Shown: one piece after another, positions 35,116-48,000 of the stretch | Layout: every line of letters starts with the position of its first letter | Position numbering within the stretch: the stretch's first letter is position 1 | From: Lamellibrachia columna | Taxonomy: Eukaryota; Annelida; Polychaeta; Sabellida; Siboglinidae | Reading direction: 5' to 3' | DNA: 64,000 bases | Assembly: GCA_963662155.1 (NCBI GenBank) | Contig: OY759271.1 | Span: 15,723,084 to 15,787,083 of the forward strand | Translations under genes and position numbers: made by a program | Notes under the pieces: model-generated | Seen by the model: only the letters and a program-made list of their open reading frames with translations | Databases searched by the model: none | Told to the model about the DNA's origin: nothing

Positions 35116-36100
35116 GTGGAGGGACTACACAAGTGTCTTTATACTTACAGAAGGGTTAATACGGTAAGAACAAAATGTACATTTGATGCCAAATTATTTT
35201 TTACATCACGCCTGAAGGCTAAGACCAAATCAACAACGTTACATGTTTGCGAGGCACTATATGCAGATTACGCTGCCTTCTGCTCTCATTCCGAGGAACA
35301 GCTTCAGTCTATCATAGACAGTTTCTCCAATACTTGCTCAGTGTTTGGCTTCAACATCACTGTCAAAAAGACTGTCATCATGAGCCACGGGACTCAAGCA
35401 GCCAAAATCACTCTCAGTGATGAAGCACTCAAAATCGTGGAGAACTTCTCATACTTAAGCTCCATCTTGTCCAACAATTTCACCCTTGACAAGGAACTTA
35501 ACACACGACTAGGTAAAGTTGCAACATCCTTTGGAAGACTCTCAAAAAGAGTTTGTTCCAACAAGAGCCTGACACTACTTACAAAACTGAAAGTGTATCA
35601 TGCATGCCTGCTTAGCATCCTTTTGTATGGTGCAGAGACCTGGACTACCTCGTAAACAGGAATTGAAATTAAACAGTTTCCACCTACGCTGCCTACGTAC
35701 TATCCTTAGCGTGAAATGGCAAGTCAAAATTACCAACCTGGAAATCCTACAACTCTGCAACTCAACTCCACTAAGCAGCATTCTAAAACAGAGACGGCTA
35801 CGTTGGCTTGGTCATGTACACCGTATGCCCATTGACCATCTTCCTAAACAAATGATGTGTGGGGAGTTAACTGGAGGCAAACGAACAGTTTGCCGACCCT
35901 AATTACGATACAAAGATGTCATAAAAAGAGACCTGAAAAATTATGGCATCGATCCTATGCACTGGCAAACAGTTGCTGAAGAACAACCTACCTGGCGAAC
36001 CAGTCTTACTGGCGGTTCTGCTATAGACATCAAAGCATACCAGATTCACCAGGAGATCAAGCGTGCGAGGCGCCATGCTCGCCATCAACCGACATGACGC
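35116..36100 (+). pseudogene. Non-LTR reverse transcriptase fragment (RLRWLGH type)
   Basis: Starts near motif C, read as YADYAAF instead of YADDAAF, then SEEQLQSIIDSFS and VKKTVIM. After a frameshift near 35640 come LRCLRTILSVKWQ, RRLRWLGHVHRM and ELTGGKRTVCRP, and after another break LRYKDVIKRDLKNYGID, ending near 36096. The endonuclease and fingers are missing. The mutated catalytic Asp and frameshifts show it is dead. Confidence 0.88.
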
Positions 36101-36388
36101 AGCAAATACAAGCATTGTCTCGCGAGACAGAAGCTGGCCGCTACTGCTACTATTTTATGGTGTTGCATAATACTTTAATCTTTACAGTGAAACTAGTTCC
36201 TATGTAGGCCTATATACGTGTTCCTTTGCCACGGACACAGGGGGGTCTAAACCCCCTCCATGGCCTAGGGGGTCTTGAGACCCATAAGACCCCCTGGAGC
36301 CGCTGCTGCGCTAGAATGAACAGTAATTATTAAATTTATTGTACAGCCATAAAGCAAGCACCACATATTTAGTTTTCTTAAAGTGTTG

Positions 36389-36475
36389 AAATACGTGGTA
36401 ATACGTGGTAATACGTGGTAATACGTGGTAATACGTGGTAATACGTGGTAATACGTGGTAATACGTGGTAATACG
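36389..36475. repeat. 10-bp minisatellite GGTAATACGT, about 9 copies
   Basis: Exact tandem 10-base units. Confidence 0.97.
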
Positions 36476-36510
36476 TTGACGCAATCGATCGATGAATTAG
36501 CGCCATAATA

Positions 36511-36785
36511 GTGCATCAGTATGTTTTCGTAAACGTTGTGATGCTACAGTATGTAACCGTAAACATCGAGATGCTACAGTATGTTACTGTAAACATTGTG
36601 ATGCTGCAGTATATTACTGTAAACATTGAGATGCTACAGTATATTACTGTAAACATTGTGATGTTACAATACATCACTGTAAACATTGTGATGCTACAGT
36701 ACGTTACCGTAAACATTGTTATGCTACAGTATATTACCGTAAACATTGTGATGCTACAGTATGTTACTGTAAACATCAGGGTGTA
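36511..36785. repeat. 30-bp minisatellite, about 9 copies
   Basis: Unit of 30 bases around GTGATGCTACAGTATRTTAC plus TGTAAACATT. The period is a multiple of three, so open frames on both strands are artefacts. Confidence 0.96.
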
Positions 36786-37074
36786 CAGCGTATTGAGTGA
36801 TATATACTACTGAAATGAACATCTCTTACCTGTGAAGATGCTCGCTCTCATGTTGAATCGTGCAGACGTAAACTACCCTTGCAGGTGTGCACAGCGCTTT
36901 CGGTCTCAATGCAAATGTATCAGGCTATTGCGCCAGATAAGATCAGAACATTTGTATAGCGCCGTAAATCTAGATAAATCCATTCGGAGACGATTAAAAT
37001 GCATTTTTATGCACAACTTTAATAAGTTCTGTAAATGATGATAAATTAATTCAGGTAGAGCAGAATATATTAAA

Positions 37075-37690
37075 TTAAAAGAATAAGTTACATACAAGAT
37101 AATTTTTAAAGATATATGATAATAAATAAGTAAACACATGGTGTAAGATTGATATAAAAACATATAAAGATAATAGTAATAATAAATTAATATTAAATAT
37201 AATTAAGTATTGAGAAGCAAAAAAATTACAGGTCACAAGGCAAGAGATTGTCTTTATCTCGCTTGGAAGTGCATTCCACATTCGTGGAGCAGAAATCGAG
37301 AAAGTTCTGTCGCCGTATCGGCTACTATATGTCGGCACACAAGTCATTGTTTGTAGCAGTACGCAACACTCGAGTAGCTCGTTGTTCGTGGAGTAGGTCA
37401 GTTATGTAAGCTGATGCCAGTCTGTGTTGAACACGAAACGTTAGTAGCAGAATTGCGTAATGAATGCGTTGCTTCACTGGAAGCCAGTGCAGTTTCTTGA
37501 GTGCCGGTGTGATGTGGTTCCATCTGTGGCAGCGGACCACCAGCCGAGCAGCAGCATTTTGCACTCTTTGCAGCTTGTTGATCAGGCAATCAGGGATGCC
37601 GTGTAGGAGACAGTTCCCATAGTCAGTAATCGATATGGCGAGTGAGTACATCAGACGGTACCACCGGTAGTCATCCACTTGACACATTAA
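37075..37690 (-). pseudogene. L2/Rex-type LINE C-terminal fragment
   Basis: Minus-strand blocks ITDYGNCLLHG, LQRVQNAAARLVVRCHR, HITPALKKLHWLPVKQRI, then after a frameshift YGDRTFSISAPRMWNALPSEI. These are the characteristic C-terminal motifs of L2/Rex-like reverse transcriptases. The catalytic domain is absent. Confidence 0.88.
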
Positions 37691-38279
37691 TTAAAAATGA
37701 AGTTGTCGAGAAACCAGGTTTGCTTTCCAGGAAAGCACTGAACGTTCGCGAACATCAGAATTGACCGCTTGTTCGTTTATCGATCGATCGCTGTCGTCAC
37801 ACGCCAGGTGCAGATCGATCGCCACCAACAGCTCTGCTGCCTGTCGTCGCTGGGACAACGCCACCTGGCACCAGCCGCAGCAAACAGTGCCTCGCAATAA
37901 CCCACCTTACTGAAGCAGATGAGCAGCATATAGAAGTATATTCTGCACACTACGGTCATAGCTGCTGTAGTTGGTGCGGTCTCGACGACCCTTCTTGGCA
38001 CATACACGACACATCATCAGCGACGCAGCCAGGAAGAGCTCTACCAGGGGGTATAATGACGCATAGAATGAAACCCCGTGTCGACTATGAGAAGTTCTCC
38101 CAGTACCACCAGAGAAACCAATCCGCCACTACCTCAGCCGACGCTCACTGGTCGGTCGGTTTAACCACAACACTGCACCACTACACCGGGGACCTGATCG
38201 GGCTGGACCAAACTGCACGTGCCTGGCTTCAGGACCTGGAGAGGACCAGGACCTGGAGATCACGACATATAAAAACAGT

Positions 38280-38535
38280 TGGATTGTTGTAAGCCTTTAC
38301 TCCTTGTGTATGCAAACAAGAAACCACCTCTAGACGGACGGATGTAGTTGTCAAACCGATTGTGAAGAATGGCGTTCGCCAAGGAAGCACAATGTCTCCA
38401 CTGCTTCTTGGAGTGTTCATGGGTGGGCTGTTGGATTAAATAAAATACCTTGGTATTGGCTGCTTTTTTGGGCAACATTTGTGAGGAGCTGTAGGATATG
38501 CAGATGACGTTAATCTACTCTGTCCTACTAGTTCT
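38280..38535 (+). pseudogene. Short reverse transcriptase fragment with YADD
   Basis: Broken frame with VKNGVRQGSTMSPLLLGVFM, LGIGCFFGQH, then GYADDVNLLCPTSSG. Motifs B and C of a LINE family distinct from the others here. Two stops interrupt the 85-codon remnant. Confidence 0.8.
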
Positions 38536-38539
38536 GGGT

Positions 38540-39850
38540 TAAAAATATTCCAAAATACACGATGTGTTGTCTAATGAGTCAAAAACAAAATATTGGTGCA
38601 CAACAAGAAGTAAATGCTATGAATGTATCTTCGTGAAAAAAAATTTATATCTGGAAAATATTCTTCGCACAACCAATACGAAGTGGTGTTTGATGATATC
38701 AAGAAATGTAATTGTAGTGTTACTAAATGTATGTATGAGTTTGGTTCACTTCAAACTGGCGTCAAACACAAATTGTTTCATTAGTATTGTTATGTATTGT
38801 GTGGAACTCAAATGGGGGCCACTGTGGCACGAGAGTGTTATAAATGTGTGCATACAGTGGCGTAATACTTTGCGCGAAGTATGGAAGTTAGCATTTTGTT
38901 TGCATAGAGATTTAATACCATGACTTGTTGAATGTGTACCTTTAGATCTTGTTTTCGTGTCTAAGTTGATAAGGTTTTGTACAGGAAACAAGAAATACTT
39001 ATTCGTCCCAAAGACAACAAAACAGAGTATTCAACACAAAAACCATACAATATATTACATCTAAGTCGACATGAGAAAACGAGGTGATAAGAATATAAAG
39101 TACGGTCTGAAAATAAAAGATAATGTCATATAAGGGACGAGAGACTCCTACTAAGACTAAAAATTAATAGCTGGAGCCCCCCTGTCGATTAATTTCACCC
39201 ATTATTTAAAAAAATCCCTAGAGATATTAGTGCATAATTACTCAGTGAACAAAATTAATATAGATATGCCTGTATGTTACAAATGCCAAATATACATAAA
39301 CCGGATTTACATAGAGTGATTTTTAACCAAGGAAGAACGGAGAATAGCAGTGTTGTCCGATAACATATTGGTTGACTCTGTCACAAATACAATTTCACTT
39401 GCTTATAGGTTCACTATGGGCCAGAATGTAAGAAACCTTATGTCCAAATATAACGTGGCACATCGTGAACTATTTTACATGCATATGAATGCTATTGAGC
39501 ATAAATGTAAAGCGAATTTGTGATAACAAAAGATGGTAGTTATAACGTTTTCTTAACTTAAAACCGCTTCCCCAACTGATTTAGTCTCGCAAATCCGATT
39601 CATTGGTGTCCAAATGTGTAGTGTGTGAATGGTGTATGTAACATCCGCCGTCGATTTAATAAATAAAATGTATATTTTTGTTCAAATCATCGAAATAATT
39701 GACTTTAGTCGTTAGATCTGATAAGATTTAACAAGAGTTGCCAGTGGTTAAATTTTCCGCTAAAATTATTGCAGAAAAAGAACAACTACCACGGCAATTG
39801 GTGAACCTTGGCGACTTGGGTCCGTGTCGGACTCGAGTCGTATATGTTAT
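38540..39850. other. Stretch without supported genes
   Basis: AT-rich sequence; short open frames show no family motif or splice pattern. A CR1-tail-like piece (GATAAGATTTAACAAGAG) is at 39719-39736. Confidence 0.6.
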
Positions 39851-39970
39851 TGACAGTAATTGCCTTGAGACTATCATTTACTTGCAATGACTAGAGACTT
39901 GACTTGACAATCATTGCCTTGAGAATATAATTTACTTGCAATGACTAGAGACTTGACTTGCCGGTTTGTG
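39850..39970. repeat. Direct duplication with GACTTG motifs
   Basis: ATTGCCTTGAGA, then TTTACTTGCAATGACTAGAG, occurs twice in tandem with a period of about 58. Related CAAGTC-rich sequence is at 51880-52040. Confidence 0.75.
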
Positions 39971-40152
39971 ACTTGCCGGTTTTGGCGAATGCAAACAGTT
40001 AACGTCATCCAATTAAGTTGCCTATGTTTCGTCTTTGTCTTGGTATTGCTTACAATCTGTGAAAATGTCGTAAGACAATTACTCGCCCCAAAGCCAGTAG
40101 AAGCATATTGTTAACACACTTAAAATAAGCTAGCTGGGGTCGCTTTGTAGAA

Positions 40153-41019
40153 TTTAACAAGATTTAACAAGATTTGCCATCCAAGCCAAAGGCCCAGATG
40201 GCAAGTGGACAAGGAAGCCATTGGCTTATCGAGAGTCCAACAATGTTCATCTACTTATAGCCCGCCCTCCTGAGATATGTGTCAACCTTGTTTTTAAACA
40301 TATTCACGCTGCTAGCAGTTACACAATCTGTTGACAATTTGTTCCATTCATTTATTGTCCTCTGTGAGAACGAGTGCTTCCTGATGTCCAATCTACATTG
40401 ATCCTTTACTAATTTTACCTCATGTCCTCTAGTTCTGCTATCCTTCTTGAGTGAGAAAAACATATTTCTATCAATATTTTCATACCCATTCAATATCTTA
40501 AAAACTTCAATCTGATCTCCTCTTAACCTCCTTGTCTCTAGAGTTGTTAAACCACATTCTTTCAGGCGTTCTTCATAACTAAGGTCTCTCAGTTCTGGAA
40601 TCATTTTAGTTGCTCTCCTTTGTATGCGTTCAAGCGTATCTATATCCTTCTTACGATATGGTCTCCATGCTTGTATACAGTATTCTAAATGAGGTCTAAC
40701 TATTGCTTTATAAAGAGGTATAATTAACTTTTTTCCCTTGTATGTTATGTTTCTTCTAATCAATCCAAGAATTTGATTACCCTTTGAAGCTGCAATACCA
40801 CACTGCTCTGAAACTTTCATATCAGCGCTTATTGTAACTCCTAAGTCCTTTTCTTTTACAGTAGTACCCAGAACAGTATCTCCCATTCTATAGTTTACAT
40901 TCAAGTTCCTATGTCCTGTATGTAGGCATTTACATTTCCCAAAATTGAACAACATCTGCCATTTCTCAGACCATTTCACTAATCTGTCTAGATCGTTTTG
41001 TAAATGTTGTTTATCACCA
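40153..41019 (-). mobile_element. 5'-truncated CR1 LINE
   Basis: Practically identical to the 3' part of the copy at 18903-22834: the last 250 or so ORF2 codons (40254-41019), the stop, the 3' hairpin (40176-40202) and two 10-bp tail units. Identity stops abruptly at 41019, after the codons for DKQHL. A recent truncated insertion typical of LINEs. Confidence 0.95.
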
Positions 41020-41732
41020 ATGAATAACACGTCCAAACCATTATTGTTCCACAATTTTTATGATTAACAGAGAAACATGGTCGTGAACCAGACGTACTCT
41101 ACTTGGTCATGAACCCGTGCACTACTTGATCATAAACCCGACGAATCATAAATGGCTATGAACCACACACGAAAAGTATGTGATTATGAATCCGACTTGA
41201 TTACGAATCCGGCGTACCCTACCTATCGTAACCATGAACCCAACGCACCCTGTGTCATCATGAACCCCAAAGTGCATTACTTGGCTATGAAACAGACATA
41301 CCTTACGAACCCAAAATCACATGAAATAGTATACTTCCAACATGTGTAACAAAGAGAAATATACCTTAGTACACGAAAAAAGCAGCACTCTAGAAACTAT
41401 GTGTATATGCGTGCGTGCTTGCTTGCGTGCGTGCGTGCGAGCGTGTGTGCTTGTAAATGCTATAAATGTACTACTGTCTCTAGTGTTTCTAAGAAACCTG
41501 TCGATATGAGCAAATGAGCGACTTTTACAACAAGATACATCCCGAGCCTGCGTCAGACCCGCCGATTTCCCAAACATCGTCATATCCGGTGACGAAGTCT
41601 CCATCGTCATCGTACCAGGCGCGGGATTCCCCAACACCGCCATACCAGGCGCGGATCCACCAGCAAAGCCATATCCGCTTTCGCATTCCGCAACATCGCC
41701 GCTCAAAATTCTTCAGTGAAGACGTACTTAAG

Positions 41733-41775
41733 AAGCACGATACGCTCTAGGCTGTCTCTAATGTTTTCGATAGTC
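41733..41775 (-). pseudogene. cGLR C-terminal relic
   Basis: Minus strand encodes TIENIRDSLERIVLLKY, matching TIENIRDRLERILRLEP of cGLR-2. It lies about 40 bases downstream of the cGLR-3 stop, so it is a leftover of another family copy or of an unequal crossover. Confidence 0.75.
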
Positions 41776-41816
41776 GATCGATTCATTCCATATATCACCA
41801 CAAGTGTCAATGAAGA

Positions 41817-42809
41817 TTATTTCAGTTCAAATAGTCCCCTGAAGACATGCTCAATGCACAAGATGTGTTCCAACCTGCATTTTATGTTTTTGATAGTCAT
41901 GGGCGCAATTCCATCGAGGAGATTTATCTGTGGAATGAAGTAGTGCGGCTGACAACCTTGCTCCATGTCTCGGTAGAGACGACGGAGAACGCCGATCAAC
42001 CTCGGACCAAGCTCAGACTGGCTCCAGTTGCTAACTTCCTTCTTCTCGTAGAAGAGCGCCGTCTTCAGGTGGTAGGACGTCAACTTCTTCAGACCGGCTT
42101 CTTGGTTACGTAGAACTTTGAGGATGCGCAGGACCTTCTTGCGGCAACCGTTATCGCGGTCCATGCCGTCGAATAATTCCTTCTCTTCCAAGGAAAAAGA
42201 CAAGCGCCAAGCGTCCTTCACTTCTGGCGCGCCTTCCATAGATTTAAGCGGTTTCGCCACAAGGAGGCATTCCTGTTTGTCTTGTTTAGCCGCATACGAC
42301 AGGACGACGTCGACTGAAAACCACACGTTGTTTCGCATTCTGTCCACCTCGTTTCTGTACACATCCATCTGAACAGCCGGGCCGTGGTAACGTAATATCA
42401 CAAGACGCGACATTTCTGGGTGCTTATTAATGAGATCCTGTAGGGTACCGCAGAAATCAGTTACATTCTTGTCGGGGGAAATGTTGCTGCTGTTTCCCAC
42501 TGGTAAATAGTAGTACCCAGGTATTGTCGTTTGTACGGCTTTTATTGTGTGATTTCCTTCTTTCTTGATCACCATGATATCAAATTCAATGTCGTTCGAC
42601 ACCTTTACCCCCTCGTACGCACTGCCTGTGTACTCGACTCGCGAACAGATTTCCAAGTTCTTCAGCTCTTTGGCCAAGTAGTCGGTATACTTTGTATGAA
42701 TTGGTTTCGCCTCTTCAATGGCCGCCGTCGGTTGACGGGCATATTTCTCGTGGAACTGCTGCAGCATCGTCGTCACTTCCGGTTTGCTGTGCCACGCTTG
42801 TTCTGCCAT
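41817..42809 (-). CDS. cGAS-like receptor 3 (Mab-21/cGLR nucleotidyltransferase)
   Basis: A 330-residue member of the cGAS/Mab-21 family. Catalytic features are Gly-Ser 62-63 ([12 protein letters not shown]), Glu75 and Asp77 (IEFDIMV) and Asp167 (FSVDVVL). The C-terminal lobe has [37 protein letters not shown] and [12 protein letters not shown]; no zinc ribbon. The middle, between the E-x-D and third Asp, is shorter than in cGLR-2 and very different. The last 130 residues differ from cGLR-2 at about 21 positions, whereas the first 82 differ at about 30, a mosaic pattern. The candidate acceptor GGTTGTAG ends at 42831, 21 bases above the ATG. The 3' flank (CACAAGTGTCAATGAAG) matches that of cGLR-2. 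Confidence 0.94.
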   Translation of the reverse strand: MAEQAWHSKPEVTTMLQQFHEKYARQPTAAIEEAKPIHTKYTDYLAKELKNLEICSRVEYTGSAYEGVKVSNDIEFDIMVIKKEGNHTIKAVQTTIPGYYYLPVGNSSNISPDKNVTDFCGTLQDLINKHPEMSRLVILRYHGPAVQMDVYRNEVDRMRNNVWFSVDVVLSYAAKQDKQECLLVAKPLKSMEGAPEVKDAWRLSFSLEEKELFDGMDRDNGCRKKVLRILKVLRNQEAGLKKLTSYHLKTALFYEKKEVSNWSQSELGPRLIGVLRRLYRDMEQGCQPHYFIPQINLLDGIAPMTIKNIKCRLEHILCIEHVFRGLFELK

Positions 42810-42846
42810 CTTTTATTGCTGATATACACTCTACAACCAAAGAACA

Positions 42847-42990
<144 letters not shown>

Positions 42991-43209
42991 TTATGTGCCA
43001 ATATAGTAACTGTACGTCCTCAATGCCACGGCGCATTGGATATACTAGATCGCAAGTTTTCACTATCACCGAATAGTATCTTACTTCCACGCCAAAGTAA
43101 TGAATGAATGAATGAATGAACGAATCTTTATTTTCAACAACAACAATAATATACACACATAATAGAAGTAGCTATGTCATTGCTATATTACATAACTATA
43201 AAATTGTCG

Positions 43210-43387
43210 AAAAGGGTTTTTCCAAGGAGCTGATTTCCTGACAAAAATGGGCATTATGTGCTCTATGCTTCTCTATGGCAGACCGTCAATTCTCATTGCC
43301 ACTGGGAAATTTAGTCGGGGGTTCCACGTAATTAAATCGTACATAATAATCTTTTATTTATATAAAAAGACGGTCATACCATAAACA

Positions 43388-43419
<32 letters not shown>

Positions 43420-43608
43420 CACGCACACAGCAAAAGGGTTTTTCCAAGTAGCTGATTTCCTTACAACAATGGACGTTATGTACCCTATGCTTCTCTATAG
43501 CAGAGCGTCAATTCTCATTGCCACAGGGAAATTAATCGGGGGTTGCACGTAATTAATCTCCCACAATGTCCGTTTATTTATACCAAAAAAGACGGGCATA
43601 GCATAAAC
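43210..43608. repeat. Diverged tandem duplication of about 180 bp
   Basis: AAAAGGGTTTTTCCAAG...GCTGATTTCC to ...GACGG.CATA begins at 43210 and again at 43432, with a CACG microsatellite (43386-43428) between the copies. A TGAA array followed by TCTTTATTTT at 43097-43135 looks like a retroposon tail. Confidence 0.8.
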
Positions 43609-43849
43609 ACCAGCTAGTCGCTGGGTACAGTCTGCTATCGATTTCTCATTGAAACAATTGCTAAAACTGAGTCAGACAATAATTCCACAATGTGCACAAA
43701 ATTACGAATCGGTTTTAATAAAAATTATACTCGACAATTGATGTTCGTCTTATAGCCGATTTGCAGTAGCGTTTTAATTAATTCTACAATGTTTCTCTCA
43801 ATAAACATCGAATATGCTCCTCGCCATTTGTCGCCCAAACATCGTGCCA

Positions 43850-46800
43850 GCACGGAACCACCGGGCCAGTAATAAGCCACCGTGTCAGTACCGAGCCACC
43901 ATGCCAGTAATAAAAGCCACCGTGTCTGTAACGAGCCACCGTGCCAGTACTAAGCCACAGTGCCAGTACTAATCCAGAGTGTGTCAGTACCGAGCTACAG
44001 TGCCAGTACTAAGCCACAGTGTCAGTACCGAGCCACAGTGTCAGTACAAAGCCACAGTGCCAGTACCGAGCCACAGTGCCAGTACTAAGCCACCGCGCCA
44101 GTACTAACCCACAGTGTCAGTACCGAGCCACAGTGCAAGTACTAAGCCACAGTGTCAGTACCGAGCCACCGGGCCAGTACTATGCCACAGTGTCAGTACC
44201 GAGCCACAGTGCCAGTACTAAGCCACAGTTTCAGTATCGAGCCACAGTGCCAGTACTAACCCACAACGTCAGTACCGAGCAACCAGGCCAGTACTACGCC
44301 ACAGTGTCAGTACCGAGCCACAGTGCCAGTACTAAGCCACAGTGCCAGTACTAAACCAGAGTGTCAGTACTAAGCCAGAGTGTCAGTACCGAGCCACAGT
44401 GCCAATACTAAGCCACAGTGTCAGTACCGAGCCACAGTGTCAGTACCGAGCCACCGGGCCAGTACTACGCCACAGTGTCAGAACCGAGCCACAGTGCCAG
44501 TACTAAACCAGAGTGTCAGTACCGAGCCACAGTACCAGTACTAAGCCACAGTGCCAGTACTAAGCCACAGTGTCAGTACCGAGCCACAGTGCCAGTACTA
44601 AGCCACAGTGTCAGTACCGAGCCACAGTGCCAGTACTAACCCACAGTGTCAGTACCGAGCCACAGTGCCAGTACTAACCCACAGTGTCAGTACCGAGCCA
44701 CAGTGTCAGTACTAACCTACAGTGCCAGTACTAAGCCACAGTGTCAGTACCAAGCCATAGTGCCAGTATTAAGCCACAGTGCCAGTACTTAGCCACAATG
44801 CCAGTACCGAACCACAGTGCCAGTACTGAGCCACAGTGCCAGTACTAACCCACAGTGCCAGTACCGAGCCACAGTGCAAGTACTAACCCACAGTGTCAGT
44901 ACCAAGCCATAGTGCCAGTACTAATTCACAGTGTCAGTACCGAGCCACATTGCCAGTACTAACCCACAGTGTCAGTACCGAGCCACCAGGCCAGTACCGA
45001 GCCACAGTGCCAGTAGTAAGCCACAGTGCCAGTACTAAATCAGAGTGTCAGTACTGAGCCACAGTGCCAGTACTAAGCCACAGTGTCAGTACCGAGCCAC
45101 AGTGCCAGTACTAAGCCACAGTGTCAGTACCGAGCCACAGTGCCAGTACTAAGCCACAGTGTCAATACCGAGCCACAGTGTCAGTACAAAGCCACAGTGC
45201 CTGTACCGAGCCACAGTGCCAATACTAAGCCACAGTGCCAGTACTAAGCCACAGTGTCAGTACCGAGCCACAGTGCTAGTACTAAGCTAGAGTGTCAGTA
45301 CCGAGCCACAGTGCCAGTACTACGCCACAGTGCCAGTACTAAGCCACAGTTTCAGTACCGAGCCACAGTGCCAGTACTAACCCACAATGTCAGTACCGAG
45401 CCACCAGGCCAGTACTACGCAACAGTGTCAGTACCGAGCCACAGTGCCAGTACTAAGCCAGAGTGTCAGTACCGAGCCACAGTGCCAGTACTAAGCCACA
45501 GTGTCAGTACCGAGCCACAGTGCCAGTACTAACCCACAGTGTCAGTACCGAGCCACCGGGCCAGTACTACGCCACAGTGTCAGTACCGAGCCACAGTGCT
45601 AGTACTAAGCCAGAGTGTCAGTACCGAGCCACAGTGCCAGTACTACGCCACAGTGTCAGTACCGAGCCACAGTGCCAGTACTAACCCACAATGTCAGTAC
45701 CGAGCCACCAGGCCAGTACTACGCCACGGTGTCAGTACCGAGCCACGGTGCCAGTACTAAGCCACAGTGCCAGTACTAAACCAGAGTGTCAGTACCGAGC
45801 CACAGTGCCAGTACTAAGCCACAGTGTCAGTACCGAGCCACAGTGCCAGTACTAAGCCAGAGTGTCAGTACCGACCCACAGTGCCAGTACAAAGCCAGTG
45901 TCAGTACCGAGCCACAGTGTCAGTACTAAACCACAGTGTCAGTACCGAGCCACAGTGCCAGTACTAAGCCAAAGTGTCAGTACCGAGCCACAGTGTCAGT
46001 ACAAAGCCACAGTGCCAGTACCGAGCCACAGTGCCAGTACTAAGCCATAGTGTCAGTACCGAGCCACCGTGCCAGTACTAAGCCACAGTGTCAGTACCGA
46101 GCCACTGTGCCAGTACTACGCCACATAGTCAGTACCGAGCCACAGTGCCAGTACTACGCCACAGTGCCAGTGCTAAGCCACAGTGCCAGTACTAAACCAG
46201 AGTGTCAGTACCGAGCCACAGTGCCAGTACTAAGCCACAGTGTCAGTACTAAGCCACAGTGTCAGTACCGAGCCACAGTACCAGTACTAAGCCAGTGTCA
46301 GTACCGAGCCACAGTGCCAGTACTAAGCCACAGTGTCAGTACCGAGCCACAGTGTCAGTACAAAGCCACAGTGCCTGTACCGAGCTACAGTGCCAATACT
46401 AAGCCACAGTGCCAGTACTAAGCCACAGTGTCAGTACCGAGCCACAGTGCCAGTTATAAGCCACAGTATCAGTACCGAGCCACAGTGCCAGTACTACGCC
46501 ATAGTGTCAGTACCGAGCCACAGTGCCAGTACCGAGCCACAGTGCCAGTACTAACCCACATTGTCAGTACCAAGCCACAGTGCCAGTACTATCCTACAGT
46601 GCCAGTACTAAGCCAGTGTCAGTACCGAACCACAATGCCAGTACTGAGCCACAGTGCCAGTACTAAGCCACAGTGCCAGTACTACGCCACAGTTTCAGTA
46701 CCGAGCCACAGTACCAGTACTAACCCACAGCGCCAGTCCCGAGCCACAGTGTCAGTAATAACCAACAGTGTCAGTACCGAACCACAGTGTCAGTACTAAG

Positions 46801-47045
46801 CCACAGTGTCAGTACCGAGCCACAGTGCCAGTACTAACCCACAGTGTCAGTACCGAACCACAGTACCAGTACTAACCCACAGTGTCAGTACCGAGCCACA
46901 GTGCCAGTACTAACCTACAGTGCCAGTTCTAAGCCACAGTGTCAGTATCGAGCCACAGTGCCAGTACTAAGCCACAGTGTCAGTGCCGAGCCACAGTGTC
47001 AGTACTAAGCCACACTCTCAGTACCGAGCCACAGTGCTTGTACTT
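43850..47045. repeat. 19-bp satellite array, about 3.2 kb
   Basis: Unit of 19 bases, mostly alternating CAGTGTCAGTACCGAGCCA and CAGTGCCAGTACTAAGCCA as a 38-base dimer. Roughly 165 monomers with scattered substitutions and rare deletions. It abuts LINE sequence on the right. Open frames over it are artefacts. Confidence 0.97.
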
Positions 47046-48000
47046 TCAGATCCACATTTCTTTGGCTACCTCGGATATAAATCGCTCCGTAAATCAGCTC
47101 AGCGATTGTCTTCAGGAAATCTTCCTCTGGATGACTGACAGCAAATTAAAGTTAAACGCAGACAAAACTGAATTTCTCATCATTGGTACTCCAAAGCAGT
47201 GTGGCAAACTTGTTTTTTTCCCCGACATGTATCCTGAGTCAAAATATCACACCAGCAGTCTCAGCGAAGAATTTTGGAGTAACTTTTGATAAGAATTTCA
47301 ACTTTAGACAACATATTTCTCAAACGTGTCGTTGCTTTTTTTATCATATCCGTGATATTCGCCGTATTCGCCGGTATATATCACTTTCTGTCGCTAAAAC
47401 TATTGCAACCGCTCTTGTTAGCAGCAGACTTGATTACTGCAATTCCCTCCTTCATAATATTGCTATCAAGGATATTACAAAACTTCAACGAGTCCAAAAT
47501 TGTCTGGCTAGGGTAATTACACGATATCCTCGTTTCTCTCGCTTAGTGCCACTTCTAAAATCATTGCATTGGCTCCCTGTGCGATATAGCATTATTTTTA
47601 AGATCTGTACAATTACCTATCAAGCCCTTTCAACCAAACAACCTGCATATTTATATTCAATGCTCACTCCAGCAAGACAGCCCAGACAGCTTCGGTCGTC
47701 TGGTTCTGGTTTACTTTCTGTTCCCAGAGTTAAGACAAACGCTGGAACTCGAGCTTTCTCGGTTGCCGCATCAACCCTGTGGAATTCACTCCCCGACAGC
47801 GTAAAATCAGCAAGAAATATAGCTTCATTTCGCCGTAATCTGAAAACCTATCTTTTCAAAATGGCCTATCCTCCTTAGCTTCTTGGCACCTCCATCCATC
47901 GGTTGACGACTTTTTGCATTGTACATGGTCACGAGAATGCCTAATCCTTTGGTTTTGTTGCGCCACTGAGCTCGGATTTTCCGAGGATATTGGCGTCAAA
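47045..48000 (+). pseudogene. L2/Rex-type LINE, 3' half fused to satellite
   Basis: Begins at QIHISLATSDI, the residues that normally follow the YADDTQ catalytic motif. Continues through LKLNADKTEFLIIG, then a frameshift near 47200-47240, then NFGVTFDKNFNF, SSRLDYCNSLLHN, LQRVQNCLARVITR, SLHWLPVRYSI and STLWNSLPDSVK, to a TAG after KMAYPP near 47878. The 3' untranslated region runs to 48000 and is shared with 8553-8715. The catalytic half is missing and satellite sequence stands in its place. Confidence 0.9.

Noticed and set aside
37777..38007. Small secreted Cys-containing peptide on the minus strand
   Set aside because: A hydrophobic start and a few cysteines can be seen (near YMLLICFSKVGYC), but there is no family, promoter or conservation evidence.
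38056..38290. 78-codon open frame upstream of the reverse transcriptase fragment
   Set aside because: No recognisable domain; it may be flank or LINE sequence of another frame, so it is not called as a gene.
43850..47045. Many long open frames in the satellite
   Set aside because: They arise because the repeated unit lacks stops in some frames. They start and stop at unit variants and carry no domain.
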